NCBI GenBank assembly: GCA_004020645.1
Contig: SAQL01000007.1
Coordinates: 1-64,000, forward strand
Direction: 5' to 3'
Length of the DNA: 64,000 nt
Source: Mesorhizobium sp.
Lineage (GTDB): Bacteria > Pseudomonadota > Alphaproteobacteria > Rhizobiales > Rhizobiaceae
Each line of letters begins with the position of its first letter. Within the stretch, counting starts at the first letter, position 1. Made by a program: the position numbers and the translations under genes. Positions 1 through 7,876 of the stretch are shown piece after piece. Below the pieces are notes generated by a model. It was not told the DNA's origin. It did not search any database and worked only from the letters and a program-made list of their open reading frames with translations.

Positions 1-2
1 CG

Positions 3-50
3 AGGGGGTCAGTTCTTCATTTCGTCAGGGGGTCAGTTTCTCAATTCGGC
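3..50. repeat. two tandem 24-bp repeats, possible IS terminus
   Basis: Two adjacent 24-bp copies (3-26 and 27-50) both begin AGGGGGTCAGTT and end in a TTCG-containing tail, with a few mismatches. Multiple short terminal repeats of this kind are known from IS21-family ends, so this may be the end of an insertion sequence whose body lies left of the window. No transposase is visible here, so the assignment is tentative. Confidence 0.35.
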
Positions 51-175
51 CGACACTAGCCTCAGAAACAGCCACCACCAAGCGCTACGGTATCTGCCGG
101 CTTCCACACTGGCCAAATGCCGCAAGCCACTGTACGGCCTTTTCTCGGGTCACCAAGCTGGCTCGCCGTGGCCGG

Positions 176-553
176 TCAATTGTTCTGTTGCATGGTGTAC
201 AGGTTTTCCCTTGAGACCTGTGATGCATGGTCTAGACCGTTGAGTGGATGCCGCCTGGTCCGGACCGACTCGTCCCGCCGACGCCGATGACTGCGACGCG
301 GGAAAACAGGTCCTATAAGCGCGCGAATGCGGTTTGCCTGGGCATTGCCGGCTAACGTGACGTTCCAAGCTGCATGGCCCGTTGTCGGCTTGTGAAGGCT
401 GATTAGCACTGAATCCAAATTAGGATTGGTGGGTAGGAAAAAGGACGTTCGTACTGCCAGGACGGTGAAAAGCACCAAAATGGCGGGGATCACCGGTCTG
501 AGTTTCTTAGTTGGCTTAGAAGACCCGTAATGACGGGGTACTGCGGTCTTCAC
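176..553 (-). CDS. doubtful small membrane-like ORF
   Basis: A 125-codon frame starting with GTG. Its first half has one hydrophobic stretch (about residues 20-40, PVIPAILVLFTVLAVR) that could span a membrane; the second half is arginine-rich and looks like translated non-coding sequence. No Shine-Dalgarno precedes the start. It follows the replication-initiator-like gene on the same strand, so it could be a remnant of the mobile element. No family recognised. The rest of 51-661 shows no other convincing gene. Confidence 0.2.
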   Translation of the reverse strand: MKTAVPRHYGSSKPTKKLRPVIPAILVLFTVLAVRTSFFLPTNPNLDSVLISLHKPTTGHAAWNVTLAGNAQANRIRALIGPVFPRRSHRRRRDESVRTRRHPLNGLDHASQVSRENLYTMQQNN

Positions 554-661
554 AGGAGAAGTTTTTTCTCAAGGGAAACCCGTTTCTCCACAATTCCAGG
601 CTTAGGAACCACTCATGTTTTCAATGGCATGTGTCGTGAGTGTCTAGGGTATGTATATTAA

Positions 662-1606
662 TCACCTGCGCTTGTTATGAACCCATCGCGGTGGTGAGGT
701 GACTTCGTCCCACATGATCGGGGTTATTCGACCCCGTATTTTCTTGAAGGCGTCATAAATATCCTGGATGCGTGCGCCTGCTAAGCTGCCCAGTGCCGGA
801 GAACGGGACTCATTCTGGATTATCACAGCGAATATGCGTTCGAGCATGCGACGCACTTCTGGCAAGCTCTTTCCTGCGAACCGCTTATTGGTCTTCTTGA
901 GCTCCCTAGCGCGCGACTCCACAAAGCGGCCAAATCCAGCGTCGTCCATGAAAGCCAGACGAGTCTGCTCCTCAAGAAGAGTCATCGCGTTGATCCCTGA
1001 GGCGAGGTGTCTCATCTTGTTCAGGCCGAGCCTCCGACAAGTTCCAACCGAAAAGAAACGCAGTTCCAAATGAGCGCATGGGCCGAGACCAGTTTTCGAC
1101 GGCCGGTCTGGATATAAGGCGACGTTGCGTGTCGTCTTGTCGATGCTCGAATAGACCGTGGCGCCGACAGAGTTCGTACGCCTTGCTCCATGCCATTTCA
1201 GTAGAAAACAGGTCTCTACGAAAGAGCCTACCACCTCGGCGTCCGGCCGAGAGGCAGTGACGAAGTCGATTGCGATATCTACTCTGGAAACCGAGAATAT
1301 TGGATGATCGGTTTTCTTCCCGTAGCGGTAGTAGCTATGCCGCCGGAGGCAATGAAGCACTTCGGCCGTAGGCTGCATCAAGACCCAAACGCTTCCCCCT
1401 CGCATTCTCGGAGGCAACTTCTGGGCGTTGCTCCGGCGCCGAGGGAACGGGGCAGAGCCGTTCAGGCGCGTAAGCTTGTGATAGAGATAGCCTGGAAGTT
1501 TGGGGTGAAAGACAATCTCCAACTGGTCGACGTAGGCTACGGTGTCGAGGATCAGATCTACTGCGGAAAGCGCCCTGAGCAAAGATAACGAGATAGGTGC
1601 TGCCAT
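662..1606 (-). CDS. replication-initiator-like protein of a mobile element
   Basis: 314 residues. The central part carries RVDIAIDFV (about residues 107-115) and a later ELRFF strand (about 177-181), an arrangement seen in Rep_trans/RCR-type replication initiation factors, where R-x-D-x-x-x-D sits in a core beta strand. A putative catalytic tyrosine region lies further on, but I cannot fix the residue. The gene starts 5 bp after the stop of the helix-turn-helix gene, so the two form one minus-strand transcription unit, and the integrase lies further upstream on the same strand. This order (integrase, small HTH, initiator) is common in small integrative elements. The alternative is an unknown accessory protein. 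Confidence 0.5.
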   Translation of the reverse strand: MAAPISLSLLRALSAVDLILDTVAYVDQLEIVFHPKLPGYLYHKLTRLNGSAPFPRRRSNAQKLPPRMRGGSVWVLMQPTAEVLHCLRRHSYYRYGKKTDHPIFSVSRVDIAIDFVTASRPDAEVVGSFVETCFLLKWHGARRTNSVGATVYSSIDKTTRNVALYPDRPSKTGLGPCAHLELRFFSVGTCRRLGLNKMRHLASGINAMTLLEEQTRLAFMDDAGFGRFVESRARELKKTNKRFAGKSLPEVRRMLERIFAVIIQNESRSPALGSLAGARIQDIYDAFKKIRGRITPIMWDEVTSPPRWVHNKRR

Positions 1607-1611
1607 GGCGC

Positions 1612-1890
1612 TTACCTCAAGCCGCTTCTGTCAAGCTGCACACGAAAACGCTTGTTCTTGGTGTTCGATGCCGGCGCCGGCACCGGCGCATTTACGTGCT
1701 TCTGGCGGCTCGCCATTTTCTCCTCAATCACGGCCAGCACTTCCGCCTCGATCCACCACGTATGGCCATCTATCCTGATCGGTTCCGGCAAGGTGCGGCG
1801 CTTCGCGTAGCGCCAAATGGTCGCTACTGAGACGTGCATCATCACTGCGACTTCCTTGACACTCAGAAATTTCGTGACATGGGCCGTCAT
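1612..1890 (-). CDS. AlpA/excisionase-type helix-turn-helix protein
   Basis: About 92 residues from the ATG at 1890; the frame extends 10 codons further upstream but those add nothing family-like. The N-terminal half contains FLSVKEVAVMMHVSVATIWRY, the MerR/AlpA-type winged-helix motif used by excisionases, followed by basic residues and an aromatic wing (HTWWIE). The C-terminal third is proline/basic and probably disordered. Family members act as recombination directionality factors or as activators of the integrase. It sits between the integrase and the replication-initiator-like gene, with only 5 bp to the latter, which fits a regulatory and excision role in this element. Confidence 0.75.
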   Translation of the reverse strand: MTAHVTKFLSVKEVAVMMHVSVATIWRYAKRRTLPEPIRIDGHTWWIEAEVLAVIEEKMASRQKHVNAPVPAPASNTKNKRFRVQLDRSGLR

Positions 1891-2249
1891 CGACGCAACC
1901 TCATAGCTGCGGTTTCTCAAACCATCATGTGTATGGTATTTTGTTCGTTGTAATTCTAAGAAAATCTGTTGGTCATCACCGAATTTTCACGGCTATCCAA
2001 GTTATTCTCTATATGTCTTATATAGCGCATAAGTCTCAGCGTGAGAAGTATGGGTTTTATAGTTGTGATCGAAATGGGGCAGTAGAGAGCTATATAGACG
2101 AACGTTTTTGTAACTGAAGAAAAGCCAAAGATTTTTCAGAAGGTTAGAACGATTGTGTGCCTTTGTCACAGATTGTTGCAGGCCGACACAAAGGCCCTCA
2201 TCTGGGCGTCAGGCGGGATGGACGCCTTCCGGGCCGACCTTTCGCGCAG
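1891..2249. other. AT-rich intergenic region of the mobile element
   Basis: About 360 bp between the HTH gene and the integrase stop, clearly richer in A+T than the flanking chromosome (for example around 1975-2150). It most likely holds the promoter of the HTH/initiator unit. A 62-codon plus-strand frame at 1929-2117 has no family features or ribosome site and is not called. Confidence 0.4.
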
Positions 2250-3443
2250 CTAAAGTCTCACCCGAGCACGATAGTTTTTGCCAACGTGGCTTGTGACATG
2301 GATAGCCCAGCGATCCAGCAACTCACGCCTTTGATCCAAATAATCAGTGCGGCGGTAGGACCTTTCAACGCTTGAGCCGATCGTATGGCCAAGCATGGTT
2401 TCGGCTACTTCGTGCCGGGCGTCGGTCGCTTCCGCCAACCAATCCCGCAATGATGATCTGAACCCGTGCGGCCTGTATTCCAGCTTGGCACGTTTCATGT
2501 GTTGACTCATGGCCATATCGCTAATGACGCCCTTCTTCGGATTGGCGAAAAAGTAGCCGTCGCGCTCAAACTCCTGGGCCCTCTCAATCACGGCCAGCGC
2601 TTCCACTGACAATGGCACTCTGAATTCCGTCGTGGCGTCCCGACGCCCCTTCATCGCCTCAGCCGGGACCGTCCAGACGTCACCTTCAATCTGGTCCTGG
2701 TGAATATGCCTGATAGGCGCTGACCTCACTCCCGTGAGGATTAGCAAGCGCAAGGCCAAATGCGTGATGTTGTCATCCTTAAGCGTCGCGTAAAACGCCG
2801 GCAGATGCGACCAAGGCATGGCGGGAATATTTTCGGCTTTGTGCCTCTGCCTGCCCAGCAAGGCCCTTGCCTTATCCGTGGCCTGCAGGTCCACTTCCAG
2901 GCCCAGGGCAGCGGCGTATTTTAGACATATGCTCAGCCGGTTCATTGCCTTGCGCGCGGTGTCGGCCTTGGCATGCCAAATGGGTGCTAGCGTGTCGCGT
3001 ATGTCCCGCTGGTTTATTTCCCCGACCGGCACTTTTCCAAGTTTGGGCAGCACATGCAGTTTCAGCGGCGTGTACCATCGACCAGCTTTCCCGTCCCCTT
3101 TCAGTTCTGCTTTGCGCGATTCAAAGGCATCTTTGGCGATGTCGGCCAAAACGTGCAGGTTGCGCGCGGCTTCCCGTTTTTCCCGGTCGCGTACCTTGAT
3201 GGGATCTTTTCCAGCCCGCGACACTGCCCGCCATTTGTCGGCGCCATCGCGCGCTTCCTTGAGACTGACTTCCGTGATGGAGCCAAGGCCCATTTCCCGC
3301 CGCCTGCCGTGTATGGTGTAGCGCAGGAACCATTGGCCTCCGCCGTCATCGCGTCTGAGCAGCCACAATCCACCTCCGTCGGCGTGTTTTCCGGGCGCTA
3401 GCTTCTTGACGGCAATGGCACTTAGTCGGTTGAGGGCACGCAT
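2250..3443 (-). CDS. int: tyrosine recombinase (P4-type integrase)
   Basis: Site-specific recombinase that would integrate and excise the small element. Start chosen at the ATG at 3443 because GGAGAGG lies 8 bp upstream; a GTG at 3476 is the longer option. 397 residues, normal for the family. The N-terminal DUF4102-like domain has DGGGLWLLRR (about 22-31) and RREMGLGS (48-55), then a SAM-like core-binding domain (about 95-185). Catalytic residues are visible: Arg240 in LTGVRSAPIRH, a lysine near 265, His326-x-x-Arg329 in PHGFRSSLRDW, His353 in LGHT and the probable nucleophile Tyr363 in SYRR. The usual glycine or glutamate after TGVRS is replaced by APIRH. Transcribed away from the pilus locus, as expected if the attachment site lies between 3444 and 3775. 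Confidence 0.92.
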   Translation of the reverse strand: MRALNRLSAIAVKKLAPGKHADGGGLWLLRRDDGGGQWFLRYTIHGRRREMGLGSITEVSLKEARDGADKWRAVSRAGKDPIKVRDREKREAARNLHVLADIAKDAFESRKAELKGDGKAGRWYTPLKLHVLPKLGKVPVGEINQRDIRDTLAPIWHAKADTARKAMNRLSICLKYAAALGLEVDLQATDKARALLGRQRHKAENIPAMPWSHLPAFYATLKDDNITHLALRLLILTGVRSAPIRHIHQDQIEGDVWTVPAEAMKGRRDATTEFRVPLSVEALAVIERAQEFERDGYFFANPKKGVISDMAMSQHMKRAKLEYRPHGFRSSLRDWLAEATDARHEVAETMLGHTIGSSVERSYRRTDYLDQRRELLDRWAIHVTSHVGKNYRARVRL

Positions 3444-3473
3444 CGCATCCACCTCTCCAAAATTCCCAAATTT

Positions 3474-3521
3474 CACCTATCACAAACCACCGTAAAATCC
3501 ACCTATTCATCTATGATAGGT
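3474..3521. promoter_or_regulatory. repeated CACCTAT sites upstream of the integrase
   Basis: CACCTAT occurs at 3474-3480 and 3500-3506, and its inverted core ATAGGT at 3516-3521, so the last two form an imperfect palindrome with a 9-nt centre. Position just upstream of the integrase start fits arm-type recombinase/excisionase sites or an integrase operator. The rest of 3522-3775 shows no gene and no tRNA-like sequence that would mark the attachment site. Confidence 0.35.
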
Positions 3522-3775
3522 TGCAGTTGATTGCGACAGTGTGAGACATGAGAATCGGCTAAGTGTCTGCGCTATATAGAAATATGATATGCCGTGATAC
3601 ACGCTGGAGTCGTATAAAAATGCCCCTAAGCGGCACCAAATTTTCCAAGGGGTTGCAGGCCCAAAGTCGACCGGGCAAAGCCTCAAAATTCGGATCAGGG
3701 CACATTTCGGGACACAAACCGAGCGTCGGTGGTGCGTGGGCGGCCAATGGGAGGTCTCGAACGTTCGCAACTGCC

Positions 3776-5020
3776 TTACATCGAAAAGTAGAACGGGCCT
3801 GCCACTCTAGCTTCGCGTCCCCCCAGTTCCGCACTGCAGTCGGACTTGATGTTCGAATTGCCACTCATCTTGATCGTGTCGGCAACGATGCGGAGGCAGG
3901 TGCTGCTAGTTCCGTTGTTACCATTGTAGGTCAGGTCGCCATAGGGGAAGTATAGGACGCCGTTCAGATCAGTGGCGCCATTCCCATTGAACAGGTGGGA
4001 CGATGTGTTCGCTCGTGCCGAGATCATCAGCATGCCGGCATAGTCGCCTGTCTGCGGCGCGCTCAATGACAACGAGCCGTTGCCGTTCACTGTTATGCCG
4101 CCATCAGCCATGAAGATGGTCACGCCGGCGCCGGTCACTGTGCCTTTGACGGAAAGAGAGCCTTCGACATAATAGAGGCCCGGCTCCAGGGTTTTGTCGC
4201 CGCTCAGATCGAGATTTCGATACCGCCCTGGACTGACCGTCAAGTCGCCAGCTTTCGGATTAGGATACAAGATTGGTGGTACCGGTTCCACCAGGTTACC
4301 CCATGGGTCAGGCAGTCGCCACGCATTGACGCGATTTTGCTCACAATCGGTGATCAGTCCGCTGGTCGCCACTATTCCGCCAGATGATTGAATGCAATCC
4401 GCCTCAAGGGACGCGTCGCCGCCAACATAGATGGAATCCGGAGCCGACGAATTGGAAGCGATAACGCAGCCATCCATGATGACTGTGGTGCTCCCGGCCG
4501 CCTCGAAGGCACGCGGCGCGGCCCGGTTGAGGGCATAGACGCACGCAGTATCACCATTGTTGGACGTAATGCGGGACCGGACGAGAATGTTGGTCGATGA
4601 CGGTCCATCGCCGCCGATTGAGCGCGGAATGAGATAGATGTAGTTGAGGCTGGATTCGGTCCTGAGGCTCTGGCTTCCGTCGTCTTCCGTCGCCAGAACG
4701 TGATAGACAAGCGAGGGTATGTTATCCGCGCTTGCATCGACCGATGCCAAGTTGGCTTTAAGTAGCTTGTCGCCAAGCGCCTGTAGCTCACCGTCGCTCA
4801 GGCCCGAGTTGACCTTAACGGCGATCTCCATGCCTGCTGCATCGAGAGCCGATTGAAGCCTACTCCGCTCGCGGTTCATGTTCGCGAGATCGACCGCGGC
4901 GCCGACTGCTGCAATCATAGGAAGCAGCATGACAACGAGACCGATCGCAAAGTTACCGCGGCTGTCTCGAAAGAACCGTTTCACAAGCAGAATTTGGTGC
5001 ATCATGCCGGCAAAATGCAT
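3776..5020 (-). CDS. TadG-like pilus-associated pseudopilin protein
   Basis: Predicted minor component of the Flp/Tad pilus machinery. The N-terminal segment FFRDSRGNFAIGLVVMLLPMIAAVGAAVDL is the TadE/TadG pattern: basic residues, RGNFAI, then one membrane helix, followed by a helical LQSALDAAGM region. The remaining ~300 residues are Gly/Ser/Asn/Thr-rich and strand-like, with short repeats such as GNGSLSLS, NGNGATDLNG and YNGNNGTSS, consistent with a secreted beta-rich domain. The ATG at 5020 or the tandem ATGs near 5005 could be used; ribosome sites do not decide. It lies last in the minus-strand pilus locus, 312 bp after tadD, and is the gene next to the integrated element. No von Willebrand-type metal site was seen. 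Confidence 0.75.
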   Translation of the reverse strand: MHFAGMMHQILLVKRFFRDSRGNFAIGLVVMLLPMIAAVGAAVDLANMNRERSRLQSALDAAGMEIAVKVNSGLSDGELQALGDKLLKANLASVDASADNIPSLVYHVLATEDDGSQSLRTESSLNYIYLIPRSIGGDGPSSTNILVRSRITSNNGDTACVYALNRAAPRAFEAAGSTTVIMDGCVIASNSSAPDSIYVGGDASLEADCIQSSGGIVATSGLITDCEQNRVNAWRLPDPWGNLVEPVPPILYPNPKAGDLTVSPGRYRNLDLSGDKTLEPGLYYVEGSLSVKGTVTGAGVTIFMADGGITVNGNGSLSLSAPQTGDYAGMLMISARANTSSHLFNGNGATDLNGVLYFPYGDLTYNGNNGTSSTCLRIVADTIKMSGNSNIKSDCSAELGGREARVAGPFYFSM

Positions 5021-5332
5021 CCCTGCGGCAAAGAAGTTGTTTCATTGATCACTAAACTCTTAAGTAGGACGGAATTCGTCCTCACAGAAAAGCTGCCAGA
5101 CGGTCAAACCGCTGTCCGGATGGAGGATGCCGCCATTCCGTGGCCGCGAATGCAGAGCGCTCTCAGTTTAGAAGGGCAAGTTCTGGCGCTGAACAACATG
5201 CCAGATCCGTTCTGCGCCACCATTTCGCTCCAGAACCGATCTAGCCAAGCTTTCTACAATTTTTCACGGTGGACCCGCGGCGGTCTGTAAGCCAACTGCA
5301 ATTCGTTGGATCCGGCGACGGTTCGAACGCTG
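5021..5332. other. intergenic region between tadD and the tadG-like gene
   Basis: 312 bp with no convincing ORF. It holds an inverted repeat AGGACG-GAATT-CGTCCT at 5066-5082, about 46 bp upstream of the tadG-like start, which could be an operator or promoter-proximal element, suggesting the tadG-like gene may have its own promoter. Confidence 0.3.
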
Positions 5333-5815
5333 CTACGGCTTGTTCATCAGTGCGAGGTTGGCATCGACCACCGAGGTATCGGTCATTCCTGCCTTGGCCT
5401 CCAGAAGCAATTCGCGGGCTTTTTTCTTGTTGCCGCGCAACAATTGCGAATACCCCATATTGTTGACGATGTGGGCCCGGCGGCCGGCAACCACAACAAG
5501 CTGATCGTAAGCGCGGTCGGCAAAATCGAAGCGGCCGAGCTGGTCGTAGGAGGCGGCAAGTCCCAGCCATGCCTCGGCATTGTCGGACCGAAGTTCCACC
5601 GCCTTGCGGAAGTGCTTTTCTGCCAACCCATAATTGGCTTCGCGGAACTGCGTCTTGCCAGATACGAGATCAGTCCTGCTGATGTCGGTCGTCGCCGGAG
5701 CGATCGACGTGGTCTCGGTGACGTCGACGCTGCTCGTCGTGCATCCCGTCGCAATCGTCACGACTGCGACCGCAGCCAACGCGGCGAATTTCGATTGCCC
5801 CATAATCTGCCCCAT
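5333..5815 (-). CDS. tadD: TadD-like TPR lipoprotein of the Tad pilus system
   Basis: 160 residues (or 156 from the second ATG at 5803, which has GGGG 6 bp upstream). The N-terminus is a lipoprotein signal ending in TIATGC, so the mature protein is probably membrane-anchored by lipid. After a short Ser/Thr-rich linker, residues about 50-145 form tandem tetratricopeptide-like repeats (REANYGLAEKHFRKAVEL, AEAWLGLAASYDQLGRFDFA, VVNNMGYS-type units). TadD acts as a pilotin-like assembly factor for the secretin in other Tad systems. It follows tadC with a 122-bp gap on the same strand. Confidence 0.85.
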   Translation of the reverse strand: MGQIMGQSKFAALAAVAVVTIATGCTTSSVDVTETTSIAPATTDISRTDLVSGKTQFREANYGLAEKHFRKAVELRSDNAEAWLGLAASYDQLGRFDFADRAYDQLVVVAGRRAHIVNNMGYSQLLRGNKKKARELLLEAKAGMTDTSVVDANLALMNKP

Positions 5816-5937
5816 CCGGCCGCTTGGCGGGCCGTCTCATCAAGCACCATAGCGGGTTCGGCTTAAGCTTCGGTGGCGGGTTTCGAGCAAATATTAGGAA
5901 AGCCGAACATATTGGATTAACTATCGACTGGAGCGGA

Positions 5938-6906
5938 TCAGTCGCCTGCCGTCATTTTCACGATGATCGGGATGATGGCGATCATCAGCACGACTGGCAG
6001 GATGCAGACCGTAACCGGCACCGACATCTTTGCCGGCAGCGCGTGCGCCTTTTCCTCAGCTATCGACATGCGCTTGTGACGCATTTCGTCCGAATAAACC
6101 CGAAGCGCGCCCGAAAGGCTGGTGCCAAGCTCCTTCGATTGCTGAAGCAGCGTGGCGAAGGAGCGTACCTCGTCGAGGCTCAGGCGATCAGCCAACGATT
6201 TCAGCGCATCGTCAAGGCTGCGCCCCGCCCTGAGTTCGAGCGAGACAAGCTGAAGGTTCTGGCTGAGCGAGGGATAAGTGATAAAGAGCTCTTTCGACAC
6301 CCGCTCGATCCCGGCCTCCATGCTCATGCCGGCGTCCGCGCAGACGATCATCAGGTCCATGAAATCGGGAAAGCCATTGCGGTATTCCCGCATTTTCGTA
6401 CGGACCTGCGAGGTCAATACAAGACCCGGCAGAAAATAACCGGCGCCACCGGACATGATGATAAAAGTCCAGCGGCTCGGAACTGCCGATTCACCGCCAA
6501 ACCAGCGGACGAACAGAAACGCAACAACGGCTCCAGCCAGGAAGCCGACAAAGCGGATGACAAAAAACCTGCCGACCGCGCCTGGATCCATGTGACCAGC
6601 CTGGATGAGTTTCATCCGCAGCCGCGCAACGTTTTCCGGATCGCTTTTGGCGTAGAATTCATGGGCGGTTTTCATCGCCTTGTCGCGGACGGCGCTGGCG
6701 TTCCGTTTCGGTGCGGCGGTCGGCCTGGGTGCCTCCGCAACCTCGGAGACTTCGACCTTGAGCCGGCGCTTCAAGTCGCCGCGTCCTCTACGCGCGGTAC
6801 TCCACTGCCAGAGGATCGCTCCTCCTCCCACGGCGAGCAGTAAAAGCGCCACCGGCGCCAGCGACGTCGGGCGAAGGGAGGCAAGGAGGCCGATCAGGGT
6901 TTCCAT
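5938..6906 (-). CDS. tadC: Tad pilus inner-membrane platform protein TadC
   Basis: 322 residues, type II secretion F family. An N-terminal membrane segment (LAPVALLLLAVGGGAILW) precedes a cytoplasmic part, two central hydrophobic segments, the T2SSF domain with FPDFMDLMIVCADAGMS and EAGIERVS, and a C-terminal helix VCILPVVLMIAIIPIIV. It forms, with TadB, the platform on which the ATPase drives pilin assembly. Its ATG lies 1 bp from the tadB stop, so the two are translationally linked. Confidence 0.93.
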   Translation of the reverse strand: METLIGLLASLRPTSLAPVALLLLAVGGGAILWQWSTARRGRGDLKRRLKVEVSEVAEAPRPTAAPKRNASAVRDKAMKTAHEFYAKSDPENVARLRMKLIQAGHMDPGAVGRFFVIRFVGFLAGAVVAFLFVRWFGGESAVPSRWTFIIMSGGAGYFLPGLVLTSQVRTKMREYRNGFPDFMDLMIVCADAGMSMEAGIERVSKELFITYPSLSQNLQLVSLELRAGRSLDDALKSLADRLSLDEVRSFATLLQQSKELGTSLSGALRVYSDEMRHKRMSIAEEKAHALPAKMSVPVTVCILPVVLMIAIIPIIVKMTAGD

Positions 6907-6907
6907 G

Positions 6908-7873
6908 TCAGAATTTGAAGTTCGACATCTTGAACATCATGGCGTTGCCCAGCATTAGCCATAAGATCGAACCGCCCAACAGATACCAAGTCATCGGCTC
7001 GCCCCAGACGCTCTCGTAGAATTGCGGCATCATGACCATGATGCCGACCATCAGCAGCGCCGGTACGGCGGTCAGGATGTAGGCCGACATGCGGCCCTCG
7101 GTCGAGATTGCTCGCACCTTGCGCCGCAGCTTTCCGCGCTCGCGGATGACCGACGACAGACCATCCAGGATTTCGCGCAGATTGCCGCCTGAGCTGCTCT
7201 GGATCGACACAGCGGTGACGAACAGCGGCAGGTCTTCGTGTCCGACGCGCTCGAACAGCGAATGCAGCGCGGAAACCAGGTCGGAGCCATAGGTGACTTC
7301 GTCGGCGATCACGCCGAATTCGGTGCCGATCGGATCGGCCATTTCACGCGCCACCATCGAGATCGCCACCGGAACCGGATGCCCTGCCTTGAGGCTTCGC
7401 GTGATGAGTTCCAGAGCTTCTGGAAGCTGCATTCCGAACATCTTGTGCCGCCGCTTGCGCAGGAACCGCAGGGTCATGATCGGAAAGACCAAACACATGA
7501 CCGGAAGCACTGCCAGTGCAATGATCAGCGGCAGGCCGTAGGAAAAGGCAAACAGGCAGATGCCAAGCGCCAGACCCGACGTGATCAGCAGAAATTTCGG
7601 CAGTGGCAGGACCATGCCGGACTGGATCCGCAGCTCCCGAATCCGGTCGAGTAAAAGCATCGAAGCACCGCCTTCCATCCCACGCTCTTTGCGCAGTTGG
7701 ATCAGCACCTGCTCTTGGCTGAGCTTTTTCTCCTGCAGCTTCATTCGCCGATTGATCGCCATGCGGCGCTCCCGGTGCCCGGCGTAAAGCAGGTAAAACG
7801 CTTCGGCGATCATGATGCCGGTCAGACCGGCGCCGGCATAAATCACATAGATGGCGCTGAATCCCTCGAGCAT
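6908..7873 (-). CDS. tadB: Tad pilus inner-membrane platform protein TadB
   Basis: 321 residues, type II secretion F family. Starts with a membrane helix (FSAIYVIYAGAGLTGIMI), then a charged cytoplasmic region, a pair of hydrophobic segments around residues 95-140, the F-domain signature LPEALELITRSLKAGHPV and a C-terminal membrane pair ending in WLMLGNAMMFKMSNF. Paralogous to TadC and expected to pair with it. The ATG follows the cpaF stop within 3 bp. Confidence 0.93.
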   Translation of the reverse strand: MLEGFSAIYVIYAGAGLTGIMIAEAFYLLYAGHRERRMAINRRMKLQEKKLSQEQVLIQLRKERGMEGGASMLLLDRIRELRIQSGMVLPLPKFLLITSGLALGICLFAFSYGLPLIIALAVLPVMCLVFPIMTLRFLRKRRHKMFGMQLPEALELITRSLKAGHPVPVAISMVAREMADPIGTEFGVIADEVTYGSDLVSALHSLFERVGHEDLPLFVTAVSIQSSSGGNLREILDGLSSVIRERGKLRRKVRAISTEGRMSAYILTAVPALLMVGIMVMMPQFYESVWGEPMTWYLLGGSILWLMLGNAMMFKMSNFKF

Positions 7874-7876
7874 TGA

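Noticed and set aside
1929..2117. 62-codon plus-strand ORF in the AT-rich spacer
   Set aside because: No ribosome site or recognisable family; composition explains the open frame.
3522..3775. tRNA gene as integrase attachment site
   Set aside because: No cloverleaf-compatible sequence or T-loop (GGTTCGAATCC-like) could be found between the integrase and the pilus genes.
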